A DNA stretch of 64,000 nucleotides. Source: Clostridiales bacterium (GTDB taxonomy: Bacteria > Bacillota > Clostridia > Christensenellales > UBA3700). The position numbers and the translations under genes were made by a program. Shown one piece after another: positions 44,300 to 53,336 of this stretch (position 1 is the first letter of the stretch; each line of letters opens with the position of its first letter). The notes beneath the pieces were generated by a model. It searched no databases. It was not told the origin of the DNA and saw nothing but the letters and a program-made list of their open reading frames with translations. The stretch is taken from positions 70,752-134,751 of the forward strand of contig SVHF01000001.1 of assembly GCA_015055975.1 (NCBI GenBank). The letters are read 5' to 3'.

Positions 44300-44307
44300 A
44301 AGGATTT

Positions 44308-44874
44308 ATGGAAAACATTTTAAATATCACATCAAGAAAAGAATTTAGAAAGTGGCTTGAAGAAAACTCTTCAAGTGAAGTTGAATGCTGGATCGCTATA
44401 AAACGTGCAAAACCACAAGATGATGGCACGCTTTATTATTTAGATGCAGTTGAAGAAGCTTTATGTTTCGGATGGATAGATAGCACTTTAAAAAGTGTTG
44501 ATGGCAAATCTTTGCAAAGATTTTCAAAAAGAACTCCGAATAGTCCTTGGACAGAAAAGAACAAAGAAAGAGTAAGGCGATTAGAAAAGCTTAACTTGAT
44601 GACAGATAAAGGAAGAGAAGTGTTACCAGATATGGATGTAACACATTTTAAAATAGATAAAGATGTTGCAAGCGCATTAAAGGAAGCTAGGGTATATTCA
44701 AAATTTAAAACGTTTCCTCCGCTTTATCAAAGAGTTAGAGCATACAATGTGGCGTTCTATAAAAAGCTAGATTATAAAAAATTTAAAGCAGCACTATCTC
44801 GCTTGATTGAACAAACAAAATTAGGCAAGATGTATGGCGAGTGGACCGATTATGGCCGACTAATCGACTATTAA
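44308..44874 (+). CDS. YdeI/OmpD-associated family protein
   Basis: The 188-residue protein has EVECWIAIKRAKPQ, EALCFGWIDSTLKSVDGKS and RFSKRTPNSPWTEKNKERVRRLEKLNLM, the hallmarks of the YdeI family. Its biochemical role is not established. The ORF track begins at 44221, inside the tRNA, which is not possible. ATG 44308 lies eight bases after the tRNA CCA, with AAAGG overlapping the tRNA end as the ribosome site. Confidence 0.88.
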   Translation: MENILNITSRKEFRKWLEENSSSEVECWIAIKRAKPQDDGTLYYLDAVEEALCFGWIDSTLKSVDGKSLQRFSKRTPNSPWTEKNKERVRRLEKLNLMTDKGREVLPDMDVTHFKIDKDVASALKEARVYSKFKTFPPLYQRVRAYNVAFYKKLDYKKFKAALSRLIEQTKLGKMYGEWTDYGRLIDY

Positions 44875-44935
44875 TGCCATATAAATAATAATCGAACACA
44901 TTGTTTTGTATGTATATTTTTTTTGTAGAATAATA

Positions 44936-44941
44936 TATAAT
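44936..44941 (+). promoter_or_regulatory. -10 box upstream of the membrane protein gene at 44960
   Basis: A TATAAT hexamer lies 18 bases before the start codon. The -35 is not obvious. Confidence 0.45.
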
Positions 44942-44959
44942 ATTAGATGTTAGGGCACT

Positions 44960-46330
44960 ATGGAAAAAACTTCAAAGAGAAAACAGAACCAAGACTTAAA
45001 AGCAATTAAGAAAGAATTAGCCATGCTTCTATCTGAACAAAAGGAAGCAAATAATGCTTTATTGCCATCAGAAACCGTTCAGAGCGAGCCAGAAGTTCAA
45101 GATACTCCAATTGTTCAAAATACAGACGTTGGTGCTGCTAGTGTTGCTATAGATAATCAACAAGATCAAGTATCTTTACATAAGCCAGTTAAGGGATACA
45201 CTAAAAAAGAATTAAGAAAAGTAAGACTTAAAAACAGATTAATTAAACCAAACGACATTAAGTATAGAGGCATTTTCTCATATAGATATTTAAGAGCATT
45301 TGCTTGGATTTCTATTGCTATTTCGCAAATAGTACTTTTGCATAGTGCAAGCGAAGCTGCATATTCATGGTTATATTGGGGAACTGGTAGTCAATTAGTA
45401 TTGCGCGAGTTTGCGGATATGTCAATGCCACTATTTTTAGTTGCTACATTTGCATATATTTTGAATCGGCAAAAGACCCATGCTAATATGCTCATATTCT
45501 ATTTTGCTTCATATTTCGGCATTGCCATCCTTGAAGTATTTATGTTTAGAAGATATGCAATATCTATAATGTCGGCGATGGGTGTTGAGTCCAAAATTAC
45601 AGCGGAACTTTTAGGAGCATTAGCAGGGCAAAAAGTACAGGTTAATGTCTTTTCAGATTTAGCTGTTTTAACGGCATTTAATTTCTTCATAAACTACACC
45701 CCAAAAAAACACTTCCAAGGAAAATATCTAAAATGGTTTAGGGTGATGTGTATTATTCCTATCCTTATATCTATAACTTCATATGTTGTTCGTTGGTTAG
45801 GAGTTAACGAAGAGATCACTCTTCCTATTGATGTATATCCATTCTTAACGACAAAGTCACCTTATGTACATATTATTTTCATCATAATATCATTATGGAT
45901 TAAATATAGAGAGCAACTATTCTTAAAATTTGGAGCAACTTCTGATGAATATGAGAAATTCTTAAAAACGAGAAGAAACTCGCTATCTTTTTCTATTCAA
46001 GTAAGCAAGCTATTTGCACTCTTTTCTTTAATAGACTTTTTGACATTGTTCACATTCCTAGTTGTAGGTGGTATCCAAGGATATGAATCGGAGTTAGTGC
46101 TTGCATATGCACAATCTATTGGTATTGGGCAATGTACAGGTTTGTTCTTTACAATTCCAATTGTATTGTTATTCTCATATACAAAGTCACACAAGTATCA
46201 AAGTATTGATATAATTCTTCCAATGGTAGGGGTTGCGTTGTTTGTATTAGTATACATAGAAGGCGCATATGAAATAGCTTTAAATCTTATAAAAACAGCA
46301 GAGACAGCAATAGCAAGTGCCGGGGTGTAG
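44960..46330 (+). CDS. Polytopic membrane protein of unknown function
   Basis: The 456-residue protein has a charged, coiled-coil-prone N-terminus (residues ~1-90, KRKQNQDLKAIKKELAMLLSEQKEA). About nine or ten helices follow from ~110. I do not recognise the family; the helix density is loosely like membrane acyltransferase or lipid enzymes, but no catalytic motif is visible. Its stop codon lies within the tRNA-Pro gene, so the last three residues are encoded by tRNA sequence. Confidence 0.75.
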   Translation: MEKTSKRKQNQDLKAIKKELAMLLSEQKEANNALLPSETVQSEPEVQDTPIVQNTDVGAASVAIDNQQDQVSLHKPVKGYTKKELRKVRLKNRLIKPNDIKYRGIFSYRYLRAFAWISIAISQIVLLHSASEAAYSWLYWGTGSQLVLREFADMSMPLFLVATFAYILNRQKTHANMLIFYFASYFGIAILEVFMFRRYAISIMSAMGVESKITAELLGALAGQKVQVNVFSDLAVLTAFNFFINYTPKKHFQGKYLKWFRVMCIIPILISITSYVVRWLGVNEEITLPIDVYPFLTTKSPYVHIIFIIISLWIKYREQLFLKFGATSDEYEKFLKTRRNSLSFSIQVSKLFALFSLIDFLTLFTFLVVGGIQGYESELVLAYAQSIGIGQCTGLFFTIPIVLLFSYTKSHKYQSIDIILPMVGVALFVLVYIEGAYEIALNLIKTAETAIASAGV

Positions 46331-46396
46331 CGCAGTTGGTAGCGCGCTTGGTTCGGGACCAAGAGGTCGGAAGTTCAACTCTTCTCACTCCGACCA
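46321..46396 (+). tRNA. tRNA-Pro (anticodon CGG)
   Basis: CGGGGTG pairs with CACTCCG in the acceptor. The D arm is GCGCAGTTGGTAGCGC. The anticodon stem CTTGG/CCAAG holds TTCGGGA, giving anticodon CGG. The T arm is GGAAGTTCAACTCTTC, and CCA is encoded. It decodes CCG. Its first ten bases overlap the end of the upstream CDS. Confidence 0.95.
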
Positions 46397-46466
46397 ATTT
46401 TTATTTTTCAAAATTTAACTAATATTTAAGTTCGCCAAAGAAAATATAGCTAAGAGGTGAGAGCAC

Positions 46467-48200
46467 ATGAAAAAAATTAGTGTAATAATCTTAGCAATTT
46501 TATTAATATCAATATTTATTATGGTTGGATGTAGTTCAACTAAAAACACATCGCAAAGTACATCGTCTACAAAATCTTCTATTACATCTTCTGATGTTCA
46601 AGGCAGCACTCAAAATATAGAAATCGAAGAAGATGATATAACAACAAGTTTTACATTAGTCGATGAAAACGGAAATGAAGTTTTGCCATCCGTAGATAAT
46701 GTTTACACAATTACTGAAGCTGGTACATATACAGCATCTGGGAAATTAACAGATGGGCAAATATATGTAAATGCGCCAGGTGTTGAAGTGGAGCTTGATT
46801 TAGAAAATGTTTCAATTTCAAATTCAAGTGTATCTCCAATCTTTGTTGAAGATTGCGATAAATTCACGCTTAAAGCCGTTAAAGAAACTGTTAATTATAT
46901 CTACGACACAAGAACAACAGATTATTCGGATACAACAGATGAGACAATTGGTGATTCTGCAGTATTTGTTAAAAATGGTAACCTAAAGGTTAGTGGCAAG
47001 GGAACATTAACTATAACTTCAACAAATAATAGCGGTATTCACTCAAAAGACAATGTAACAGTTAAAAATCTTACATTACTTATAAAGGCCATGGATAATG
47101 GTATTAAAGGCAATGACAAAGTAACTATTGAAGAAGATCCTACAATTGGTATAGTATGTGGCAACAATGGAATTAGGACATCAAACTCAGAAATAAGTTC
47201 AAAGGGTAATCAACAAGGATACATTTACATCTTAGGAGGAACGATTACAATTAACTCTTATGGTGATGGCATAGATGCTGCTTATGCAGTTGAGATTGCA
47301 TCATCTCAAGATGAGGAAGGAAATACTTATACACCAATAATTGATATCTACACAAATATTTACTCTTCATATTCATCTACATCTTCTTCAACAGCATCTA
47401 CATCATCATTATCTATGGCTGGTCCTGGAATGATGGGACCTGGTATGGGCGGAGGCTTTAATGGCGGTGGATTTAGCGGAGGAACTTCAAAAGCTGCTAA
47501 AGCAGAAGATAGCGCTAAAGGTATTAAAGCAAATGAATATATAAAGATTTCAGATGGTGTTATATTTACATATACATATGATGATGGATTGCATACAAAT
47601 AACGACACTTTAGATACAGGTGTAACAGCTAGCGCAACTATCTATATTGAGGGAGGCACACTAAAGATTAAAGCTAGTGATGATGGAATCCATTCAGACG
47701 GAACTTTAAATATATCTGGAGGTACTGTATATGTATCTGAATCTCACGAAGGAATTGAAGGTAAAATCATTAATATTACAGGAGGAGATACAACAGTATT
47801 TGGAAGCGATGATGGCGTAAATGCTTCTTCACAAATCAATATATCTGGCGGAAGATTGGATGTAACAGTATCTTCAAGTGGCGATACAGATGGAATCGAT
47901 TCAAATGGAACTATCACAATTTCTGGCGGAACAGTTATAACTCGTGGCCCAAATCAAGAAATGGCAGCACCGATTGATGCAGATGGCACAATTACAGTTA
48001 CAGGTGGAACAGTTATCGTTATTGGATATTTCTCAAGCTCAATTAAATGTTCTGCTATGACAAAAACAACATCATCAACAGGAACATCAGCTGGAGATCA
48101 TACAGTAACAATCGGTTCAGCAACGATTACATACAATAACACAACCTCATATTCAGGAAGTGTAACAGTATTAGGAAGTGGAAGTGCAACTATAAAGTAA
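46467..48200 (+). CDS. Carbohydrate-binding (Cthe_2159/DUF4353-like) lipoprotein
   Basis: The 577-residue protein has a lipoprotein signal ending FIMVGCSST and a Ser/Thr-rich linker. Repeated beta-helix rungs follow, such as GSDDGVNASSQINISGG, ASDDGIHSDGTLNISGG and DTDGIDSNGTITISGG. These match Cthe_2159-type proteins, which bind cellulose or acidic plant polysaccharides through a calcium-binding parallel beta-helix. A Gly/Met-rich segment (GPGMMGPGMGGG) interrupts the middle. It is probably surface-anchored. GAGGTGAG precedes the ATG. Confidence 0.85.
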   Translation: MKKISVIILAILLISIFIMVGCSSTKNTSQSTSSTKSSITSSDVQGSTQNIEIEEDDITTSFTLVDENGNEVLPSVDNVYTITEAGTYTASGKLTDGQIYVNAPGVEVELDLENVSISNSSVSPIFVEDCDKFTLKAVKETVNYIYDTRTTDYSDTTDETIGDSAVFVKNGNLKVSGKGTLTITSTNNSGIHSKDNVTVKNLTLLIKAMDNGIKGNDKVTIEEDPTIGIVCGNNGIRTSNSEISSKGNQQGYIYILGGTITINSYGDGIDAAYAVEIASSQDEEGNTYTPIIDIYTNIYSSYSSTSSSTASTSSLSMAGPGMMGPGMGGGFNGGGFSGGTSKAAKAEDSAKGIKANEYIKISDGVIFTYTYDDGLHTNNDTLDTGVTASATIYIEGGTLKIKASDDGIHSDGTLNISGGTVYVSESHEGIEGKIINITGGDTTVFGSDDGVNASSQINISGGRLDVTVSSSGDTDGIDSNGTITISGGTVITRGPNQEMAAPIDADGTITVTGGTVIVIGYFSSSIKCSAMTKTTSSTGTSAGDHTVTIGSATITYNNTTSYSGSVTVLGSGSATIK

Positions 48201-48225
48201 GTTTCATAAATACTCTTAAGGATTA

Positions 48226-48255
48226 GAGCGGGCACAAAAAGTCCGCTCAATTTCT
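48226..48255 (+). terminator. Terminator after the carbohydrate-binding protein
   Basis: GAGCGGGC (48226-48233) pairs with GTCCGCTC (48241-48248) around ACAAAAA, followed by a T-rich stretch. Confidence 0.75.
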
Positions 48256-48320
48256 ATATTTATTTTTATTTTCGCGTGTGTTAAAATAAAAAAGGTAGGT
48301 ATACCAAAGGAGATTCAATT

Positions 48321-48845
48321 ATGAAATTAATTATTAGAAACAAGTGGTTTTCACCTTTTAGACAATCATCTTATGTTAGAGACGAAACAGACACTAAAGA
48401 TGTAATGCAAGTAGAGGGCAGATTCTGGACTTTAACATCAAAGAAGTATATTAAAGACATGGACGGCAATGTTAAATACATGGTTAGAAATAAGTTCTGG
48501 AAGATATTTATTCATAGAGCTTTCGTATTTGACGCAGAAGGAAATAAGATTTGTACGGTTAGAAGAAAATTCTGGTCACTACATGATAGATACTTTGTAG
48601 AAGAATGTTCTTTGGGTAACATAGAAATTATGGGTAATATTTTACAATTTGACTACAATATTACACTTGATGGAAAACAAATCGGTCATATTATGAGAAA
48701 GATATCTTTAAGAGACTCATTTGTTTTGGATGCATCTGACGAATATGAGCCAGAGTTTTTAGTAGCTTTAGTTATCGCAATTGATAACATTACGGATAGA
48801 AAATCAGCTGAAGGCTCATCAGTATCATTTGGTTCAAGCGACTAA
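48321..48845 (+). CDS. LURP-one/YxjI-family protein
   Basis: The 174-residue protein has the LOR domain pattern, with repeated strands such as EGRFWTLTSKKYIKDMDGN, VRNKFWKIFIHRAFVFDAEGN and VRRKFWSLHDRYFVEE. This Tubby-like 12-stranded barrel is found in Bacillus YxjI and plant LURP1; the function is unknown, possibly lipid or membrane binding. AAAGGAG precedes the ATG. It is monocistronic, with a strong terminator. Confidence 0.85.
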   Translation: MKLIIRNKWFSPFRQSSYVRDETDTKDVMQVEGRFWTLTSKKYIKDMDGNVKYMVRNKFWKIFIHRAFVFDAEGNKICTVRRKFWSLHDRYFVEECSLGNIEIMGNILQFDYNITLDGKQIGHIMRKISLRDSFVLDASDEYEPEFLVALVIAIDNITDRKSAEGSSVSFGSSD

Positions 48846-48860
48846 TTAAATAGAATATTT

Positions 48861-48893
48861 AAGGCGCGGAAATTGCCGCGCCTTATTTTTTTT
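48861..48893 (+). terminator. Terminator after the LURP-one gene
   Basis: AAGGCGCGG and CCGCGCCTT pair around AAATTG, followed by eight Ts. Confidence 0.93.
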
Positions 48894-48943
48894 CTTTAAG
48901 TAAAATTTAACTTTAGTTTCTATACTAGACGTGTGAGGTGGAC

Positions 48944-49615
48944 ATGAAACTATTATTAGCAGAAGACGAAAAAGACTTATCTAATACAATAAAAAAAGTT
49001 TTGGAATTAAACAAATTCGACGTTGATCAAGCATTCGATGGCGAAGAAGCATTAGAGTATGCCGAATATGGAGAATATGACGGTATTATTCTTGATGTTA
49101 TGATGCCAAATATGGATGGATATACTGTCGTTAAAAAATTAAGAGAAAAGAACAATCATACTCCAGTTTTGATATTAACTGCAAAAGCAGAAATTGATGA
49201 TAAAGTATTTGGACTTGATTCTGGAGCAGATGATTATTTAACAAAGCCTTTTGTTGTAAAAGAATTATTGGCAAGAATAAGAGCTTTAGTTAGAAGAAAA
49301 GGCGATATTGCAACAAATTATGTAATTGGGAATACAACTCTAAATCCAAATACATTCGAACTATCTACCGATAGTGGTGTAATTAGATTAACGGGCAAGG
49401 AATATAAATTAATGGAACACTTAATGCGTAATCAAGGTGTAGTTTTATCCACAGAAAAGATTATGGAAAGTGTTTGGGAATTTGATACTGAAGCCGAAAT
49501 TAACGTTGTTTGGGTATTTATCTCATCGTTAAGAAAAAAGCTTGAGGCAATACAATCTAATTGTCAAATTAAGGCAATGAGAGGCATAGGTTATAGATTA
49601 GAAGAGAAAAAATAA
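48944..49615 (+). CDS. OmpR-family response regulator
   Basis: The 223-residue protein has a receiver domain with the acidic pair in LLLAEDEKD, the phospho-acceptor Asp in IILDVMMPNMDG and the Lys in DDYLTKPF. A winged-helix DNA-binding domain follows (LTGKEYKLMEHLMRNQGVV). I choose ATG 48944 (MKLLLAED), with GAGGTG just upstream, over GTG 48938. It overlaps its cognate kinase gene by one base. Targets are unknown. Confidence 0.93.
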   Translation: MKLLLAEDEKDLSNTIKKVLELNKFDVDQAFDGEEALEYAEYGEYDGIILDVMMPNMDGYTVVKKLREKNNHTPVLILTAKAEIDDKVFGLDSGADDYLTKPFVVKELLARIRALVRRKGDIATNYVIGNTTLNPNTFELSTDSGVIRLTGKEYKLMEHLMRNQGVVLSTEKIMESVWEFDTEAEINVVWVFISSLRKKLEAIQSNCQIKAMRGIGYRLEEKK

Positions 49616-50883
49616 TGGTAAACGCACTTAAAAAGAAATTTATTATCATAACAATTATCTCGGTAGTAATAGTATTTGCCGTAATTTTGGGCGTTATAAA
49701 TATTATTAACTATTCTCGTGTTGCAAAAGATGCAGATAATGTAGTTAGCTTTTTAGCAATGAACGATGGTAGATTTAATACTCCAGGTGAAGGTGAATTG
49801 CTACCTCCAGGCGAAGGCGAGGGGGAATTACCTCCTGATAAAGGGAATAGAGATGATTTTGATAAATCACTTGAAGAATATAAGTTAAATAAAGAAACTC
49901 CATATTCTACAAGATTCTTTTCAGTAAGATTTAATCCAGACGAATCTACAACTTGCGATTTAAAACAAATTGCAGCTATATCTCAAGAAGAAGCTATATC
50001 TATGGCAAATGAAGCTGTATCTTCAAATAAAGATTCTGGATATATCGGAAATTATAGATATAAGGTTGTAAACGATGGAAGCATGGTTATTTTTGTTGAT
50101 TGCACTCAACAATTAGATTATGCTCAAAACTTCTTCTTAATAAGTATGATTGTTGCGTTTTCAGCAATTGTAGCAATCTTTGTTTTGATATTACTAATTT
50201 CAAATAAGGTTGTAAAACCAATAGCAGAAAGCTATGAAAAGCAAAAACAATTCATAACAGATGCATCTCATGAATTAAAAACTCCATTAACAATTATTTC
50301 TGCAAACAATGAAATAGAAGAAATGGAGCATGGGGAAAGTGAATCAACAAAAGCTATTTCAAAACAAGTAAACAAAATGACTTCAATGGTTAAGAACCTT
50401 ACAGCGCTTGCAAGATTAGATGAAGCAAGTGCAATTGAAAAGGCGGAATTAGATTTATCTAATATAGTAAATGATGCCATTGAATTGTTTAGACCAGCAA
50501 TTACATCAAATGAAAGATTATTTGATTATTCTGTAGAAGATGGCATAAAGATTCAAGGAGACGAAAAGCTTATAAAAGAACTTATCTCTATAATCCTTGA
50601 AAACGCCTCAAAATACGCAAAGACTAAGACGAACTTTAAGTTATCAAGACAAGGACAGAAAATCGCTATATTGGCCCAAAATGACGCCGATGGAATTAAA
50701 GAAGAGAATATGGATGCTTGCTTTGAAAGATTCTATAGATCAGCTGACGCTAGAGCAAGCGGAAAAGAAGGAAGTGGAATCGGACTTTCTATTGCGCGCG
50801 AAATAGTCTTAAGACACAAAGGGACAATTACAGCCTTTGGAGATAATCAAGGAATGTTCAATATTAAAATTATTCTTCAATAA
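49615..50883 (+). CDS. Sensor histidine kinase
   Basis: The 422-residue protein has helix 1 at ~10-30 and an outer sensing region. That region contains a Pro/Gly/Glu low-complexity stretch (GEGELLPPGEGEGELPP). Helix 2 lies at ~177-200. The H-box FITDASHELKTPLT carries the phospho-accepting His. The ATPase domain has ILENASKYA (N-box) and GSGIGLSIAREIV (G-box). Its stop lies 14 bases inside the convergent methyltransferase gene. Confidence 0.92.
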   Translation: MVNALKKKFIIITIISVVIVFAVILGVINIINYSRVAKDADNVVSFLAMNDGRFNTPGEGELLPPGEGEGELPPDKGNRDDFDKSLEEYKLNKETPYSTRFFSVRFNPDESTTCDLKQIAAISQEEAISMANEAVSSNKDSGYIGNYRYKVVNDGSMVIFVDCTQQLDYAQNFFLISMIVAFSAIVAIFVLILLISNKVVKPIAESYEKQKQFITDASHELKTPLTIISANNEIEEMEHGESESTKAISKQVNKMTSMVKNLTALARLDEASAIEKAELDLSNIVNDAIELFRPAITSNERLFDYSVEDGIKIQGDEKLIKELISIILENASKYAKTKTNFKLSRQGQKIAILAQNDADGIKEENMDACFERFYRSADARASGKEGSGIGLSIAREIVLRHKGTITAFGDNQGMFNIKIILQ

Positions 50884-52039
50884 ATAAAACAAAGTATTTT
50901 AAATATTGAGTTTCGTCTGCACACAATAAAGATGGATGATCAGGTGCTTGGGATTTAATCTCAACGCACCTAACTTTTTTCTTAGATTCCTTTGCAGCAT
51001 CAATAAGCATTTTCTCAAACAAATTAAATGTCATGTAGTGAGAGCAAGATGAGGTTACAAGATAGCCTCCATCTTTTACAATTTTCATGCCTAAGATATT
51101 TATGTCTTTATATCCACGATATGCATCTTTAACTTCGTTTTGAGATTTGCAAAAAGCAGGTGGGTCTAAAACTACAACATCGAACTTTTCGCCGCTTTGT
51201 TTGTATTGTCTTAATATCTCAAATACGTCACCGCATTTTGTAGTAACATTCTTAAATCCGTTTAGTTCAGCGTTGCGCTTTACGTTATCTAAAGCAAGGG
51301 AAGAGATATCTACGGAAATTACTTCTTTTGCGTTTGTCGCGGCATTCATCGAAAAACCACCAGAGTTGCAGAAACAATCTAAAACGGTTGCATCTTTTGT
51401 ATATTTTCTTAAAGCAAGTCTATTTTCTTTTTGATCCAAAAAATATCCTGTCTTTTGGCCATGCTTTACATCAACAGACATCTTAAGTCCATTTTCTTCA
51501 ATTATGATTTCATCTGGAACATCGCCATATAAAAGACCTGTTGATTCTTCTAATCCTTCTTTTAATCTAGCTGCAACATCTGAACGTTCATAAATACCTT
51601 TTGGATTGAATACTTCTTTTAGTGCATCGATTATTAAATCCTTTCTTTGATTGATACCTAAAGACAATAATTGAACAACTAAATAATCTGCATACTTATC
51701 TACGATAAGACCAGGTAAGTTATCTGCTTCAGAAAATACAACTCTATATGCGTTTGTATATCCTAGTTTTTGTCTATAATTGTTGGCTTTTTGGATACGT
51801 TCTATATATAGTTCTTTAGAATCTTCTTCATCATCACGAATAAAGATACGAACAAGAATTTTAGATAAATGATTGATATATCCTTTTCCTATAAAACTTT
51901 TATCAAAAGTGTATACAGAAGCTAGACTTCCGTTTTTGTCTTTGCCTTCGATTTTTGCAACTTCGTTAGCATAGACCCAACTATGTCCTGCAATTATTCT
52001 TTTTTCTTCGCCTTTTTTCAAATAAATATCGTATCCCAT
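50870..52039 (-). CDS. rlmI: RlmI-like 23S rRNA (cytosine-5) methyltransferase
   Basis: The 389-residue protein starts with a PUA domain (residues ~1-75, GEEKRIIAGHSWVYANEVAKI), then an EEHEE-type middle region. A Rossmann methyltransferase follows, with VLDCFCNSGGFSMNAA and VVLDPPAFCKS. This order is that of E. coli RlmI, which makes m5C1962. I start at ATG 52039 (MGYDIYLKKG), preceded by GAGGTG; the ORF track extends 43 residues upstream without a ribosome site. It may also act on another rRNA position. Confidence 0.82.
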   Translation of the reverse strand: MGYDIYLKKGEEKRIIAGHSWVYANEVAKIEGKDKNGSLASVYTFDKSFIGKGYINHLSKILVRIFIRDDEEDSKELYIERIQKANNYRQKLGYTNAYRVVFSEADNLPGLIVDKYADYLVVQLLSLGINQRKDLIIDALKEVFNPKGIYERSDVAARLKEGLEESTGLLYGDVPDEIIIEENGLKMSVDVKHGQKTGYFLDQKENRLALRKYTKDATVLDCFCNSGGFSMNAATNAKEVISVDISSLALDNVKRNAELNGFKNVTTKCGDVFEILRQYKQSGEKFDVVVLDPPAFCKSQNEVKDAYRGYKDINILGMKIVKDGGYLVTSSCSHYMTFNLFEKMLIDAAKESKKKVRCVEIKSQAPDHPSLLCADETQYLKYFVLFIEE

Positions 52040-52126
52040 AACGCACCTCATAAAGATTCTAAATGAAAACAATTTAAAACACAAAAGAAAATATAAACAA
52101 ATTTTCGAACAATTATTCGTAAAGGG

Positions 52127-52217
52127 TGACATTTTTGTCATGCTGGGTCGAAATTGGGACATCTGCATTGAATATATGCAAATTGTTGTTGCATTATCTA
52201 AAAAACATGATATTAAT
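52127..52217 (+). promoter_or_regulatory. Palindrome and promoter upstream of the WYL regulator
   Basis: TGACA-TTTT-TGTCA (52127-52140) is a perfect inverted repeat in the divergent rlmI/WYL gap. The promoter TTGCAT (52189-52194) with TATTAAT (52211-52217) follows. The palindrome could be the operator of the WYL protein. CGAA-CAATTA-TTCG lies just before it. Confidence 0.5.
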
Positions 52218-52237
52218 AGAGATGAGAGGTGACGAAA

Positions 52238-53227
52238 ATGACATGTGATAAAAAGTTTTCAATTATTGCGATTTTGAAAATCCTTGAAGATAAGACGGAT
52301 CCAAATCATCCACTAACTTATGATAAAATTGGGGAACTTTTAGAATCGGATTATAACATCAAATTAGAAAGACGTGCTATAGCAAGAAACGTTAAAGTTT
52401 TGATGGATAATGAATATGACATTGAAGTTGGACATGATGGTACGTATATTGTTTCAAAAGAGTTTGACGATTCAGAATTAAAGCTTCTTATAGATAATGT
52501 ATTATCTAATAAATTCATTACAAAGACACATACAGATGGTTTAATTAAGAAATTAATGAAACAAGCTTCTCAATCTTTAAAAAGGCACATTAGCTATGTT
52601 GAACAATCAGAAAAGTGGAGCAAAACTACAAATAGCGATGTATTTTTAAACGTTGAATTAATTGATGAAGCTATTGCTAAAAACAAGCAAATTCAATTTG
52701 ACTATATGGAATATGATCAAAACCGTAAATTAGTTCCAAAGCATCCTGAATATAAGTCAGTTGTATCTCCATATAGAATGCTTGTTAAAAATCAAAGATA
52801 TTATTTGATGTGTCAAAATACATCTAAACATCGTCTTTCATATTACAAAATAGATAAGATACAAAATATTGAAATACTAGATGCAAATTCAGACGATATA
52901 AATGATCTTCCATCATTTTCACATGGTGTAAATAATGAGGTATTATCTGACTCGCTTCCTTATGTATTTTCAGATCCACCACAAATCGTAAAAATTGAAT
53001 GCAAAGATGACAATTTTATAGACACAATCTATGATTGGTTTGGAACAAAGGTTAGGGTTTATAGAGGAGAAAACGGAAAGCTTATAGCTGAAGTGAAGTC
53101 ATCACTAAACGCAATGAAATACTGGGCTTTGCAATATATTGATGCAGCAAGAGTAGTAGCTCCAATTGAGCTTGTGCAAACAGTAAAAAATGAACTAAAA
53201 CAAGGGCTTGCTTATTACGAAATGTAA
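52238..53227 (+). CDS. WYL-domain transcriptional regulator
   Basis: The 329-residue protein has an N-terminal helix-turn-helix (LTYDKIGELLESDYNIKLERRAIARNVKVL). A WYL domain (~140-225, QFDYMEYDQ, VSPYRMLVKNQRYYLMC) and a C-terminal WCX-like region follow. WYL proteins sense nucleic acids or small ligands and often control defence or stress genes. I see no defence genes nearby. GAGAGGTG sits before ATG 52238, which is preferred over GTG 52229. Confidence 0.88.
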   Translation: MTCDKKFSIIAILKILEDKTDPNHPLTYDKIGELLESDYNIKLERRAIARNVKVLMDNEYDIEVGHDGTYIVSKEFDDSELKLLIDNVLSNKFITKTHTDGLIKKLMKQASQSLKRHISYVEQSEKWSKTTNSDVFLNVELIDEAIAKNKQIQFDYMEYDQNRKLVPKHPEYKSVVSPYRMLVKNQRYYLMCQNTSKHRLSYYKIDKIQNIEILDANSDDINDLPSFSHGVNNEVLSDSLPYVFSDPPQIVKIECKDDNFIDTIYDWFGTKVRVYRGENGKLIAEVKSSLNAMKYWALQYIDAARVVAPIELVQTVKNELKQGLAYYEM

Positions 53228-53255
53228 TTCTTTCATATATCATTCATCCTTTAAT

Positions 53256-53333
53256 TTTTGGGCTGTCGGGTGCTCCGATGGCCCAAAATCTTGTGGATTT
53301 AGACAAAGTTTGACCACAATATCTTGTGTGGTC
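53256..53333 (+). promoter_or_regulatory. Hairpins upstream of the alpha/beta hydrolase gene
   Basis: TTTTGGGC (53256-53263) pairs with GCCCAAAA (53281-53288) and encloses a smaller GTCGG/CCGAT stem, probably ending the WYL transcript. GACCACA (53312-53318) and TGTGGTC (53327-53333) form a palindrome four bases upstream of the next -35. Confidence 0.55.
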
Positions 53334-53336
53334 GTA

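Noticed and set aside
44221-44307. N-terminal extension of the YdeI-family ORF
   Set aside because: It is a translation of the tRNA-Arg gene.
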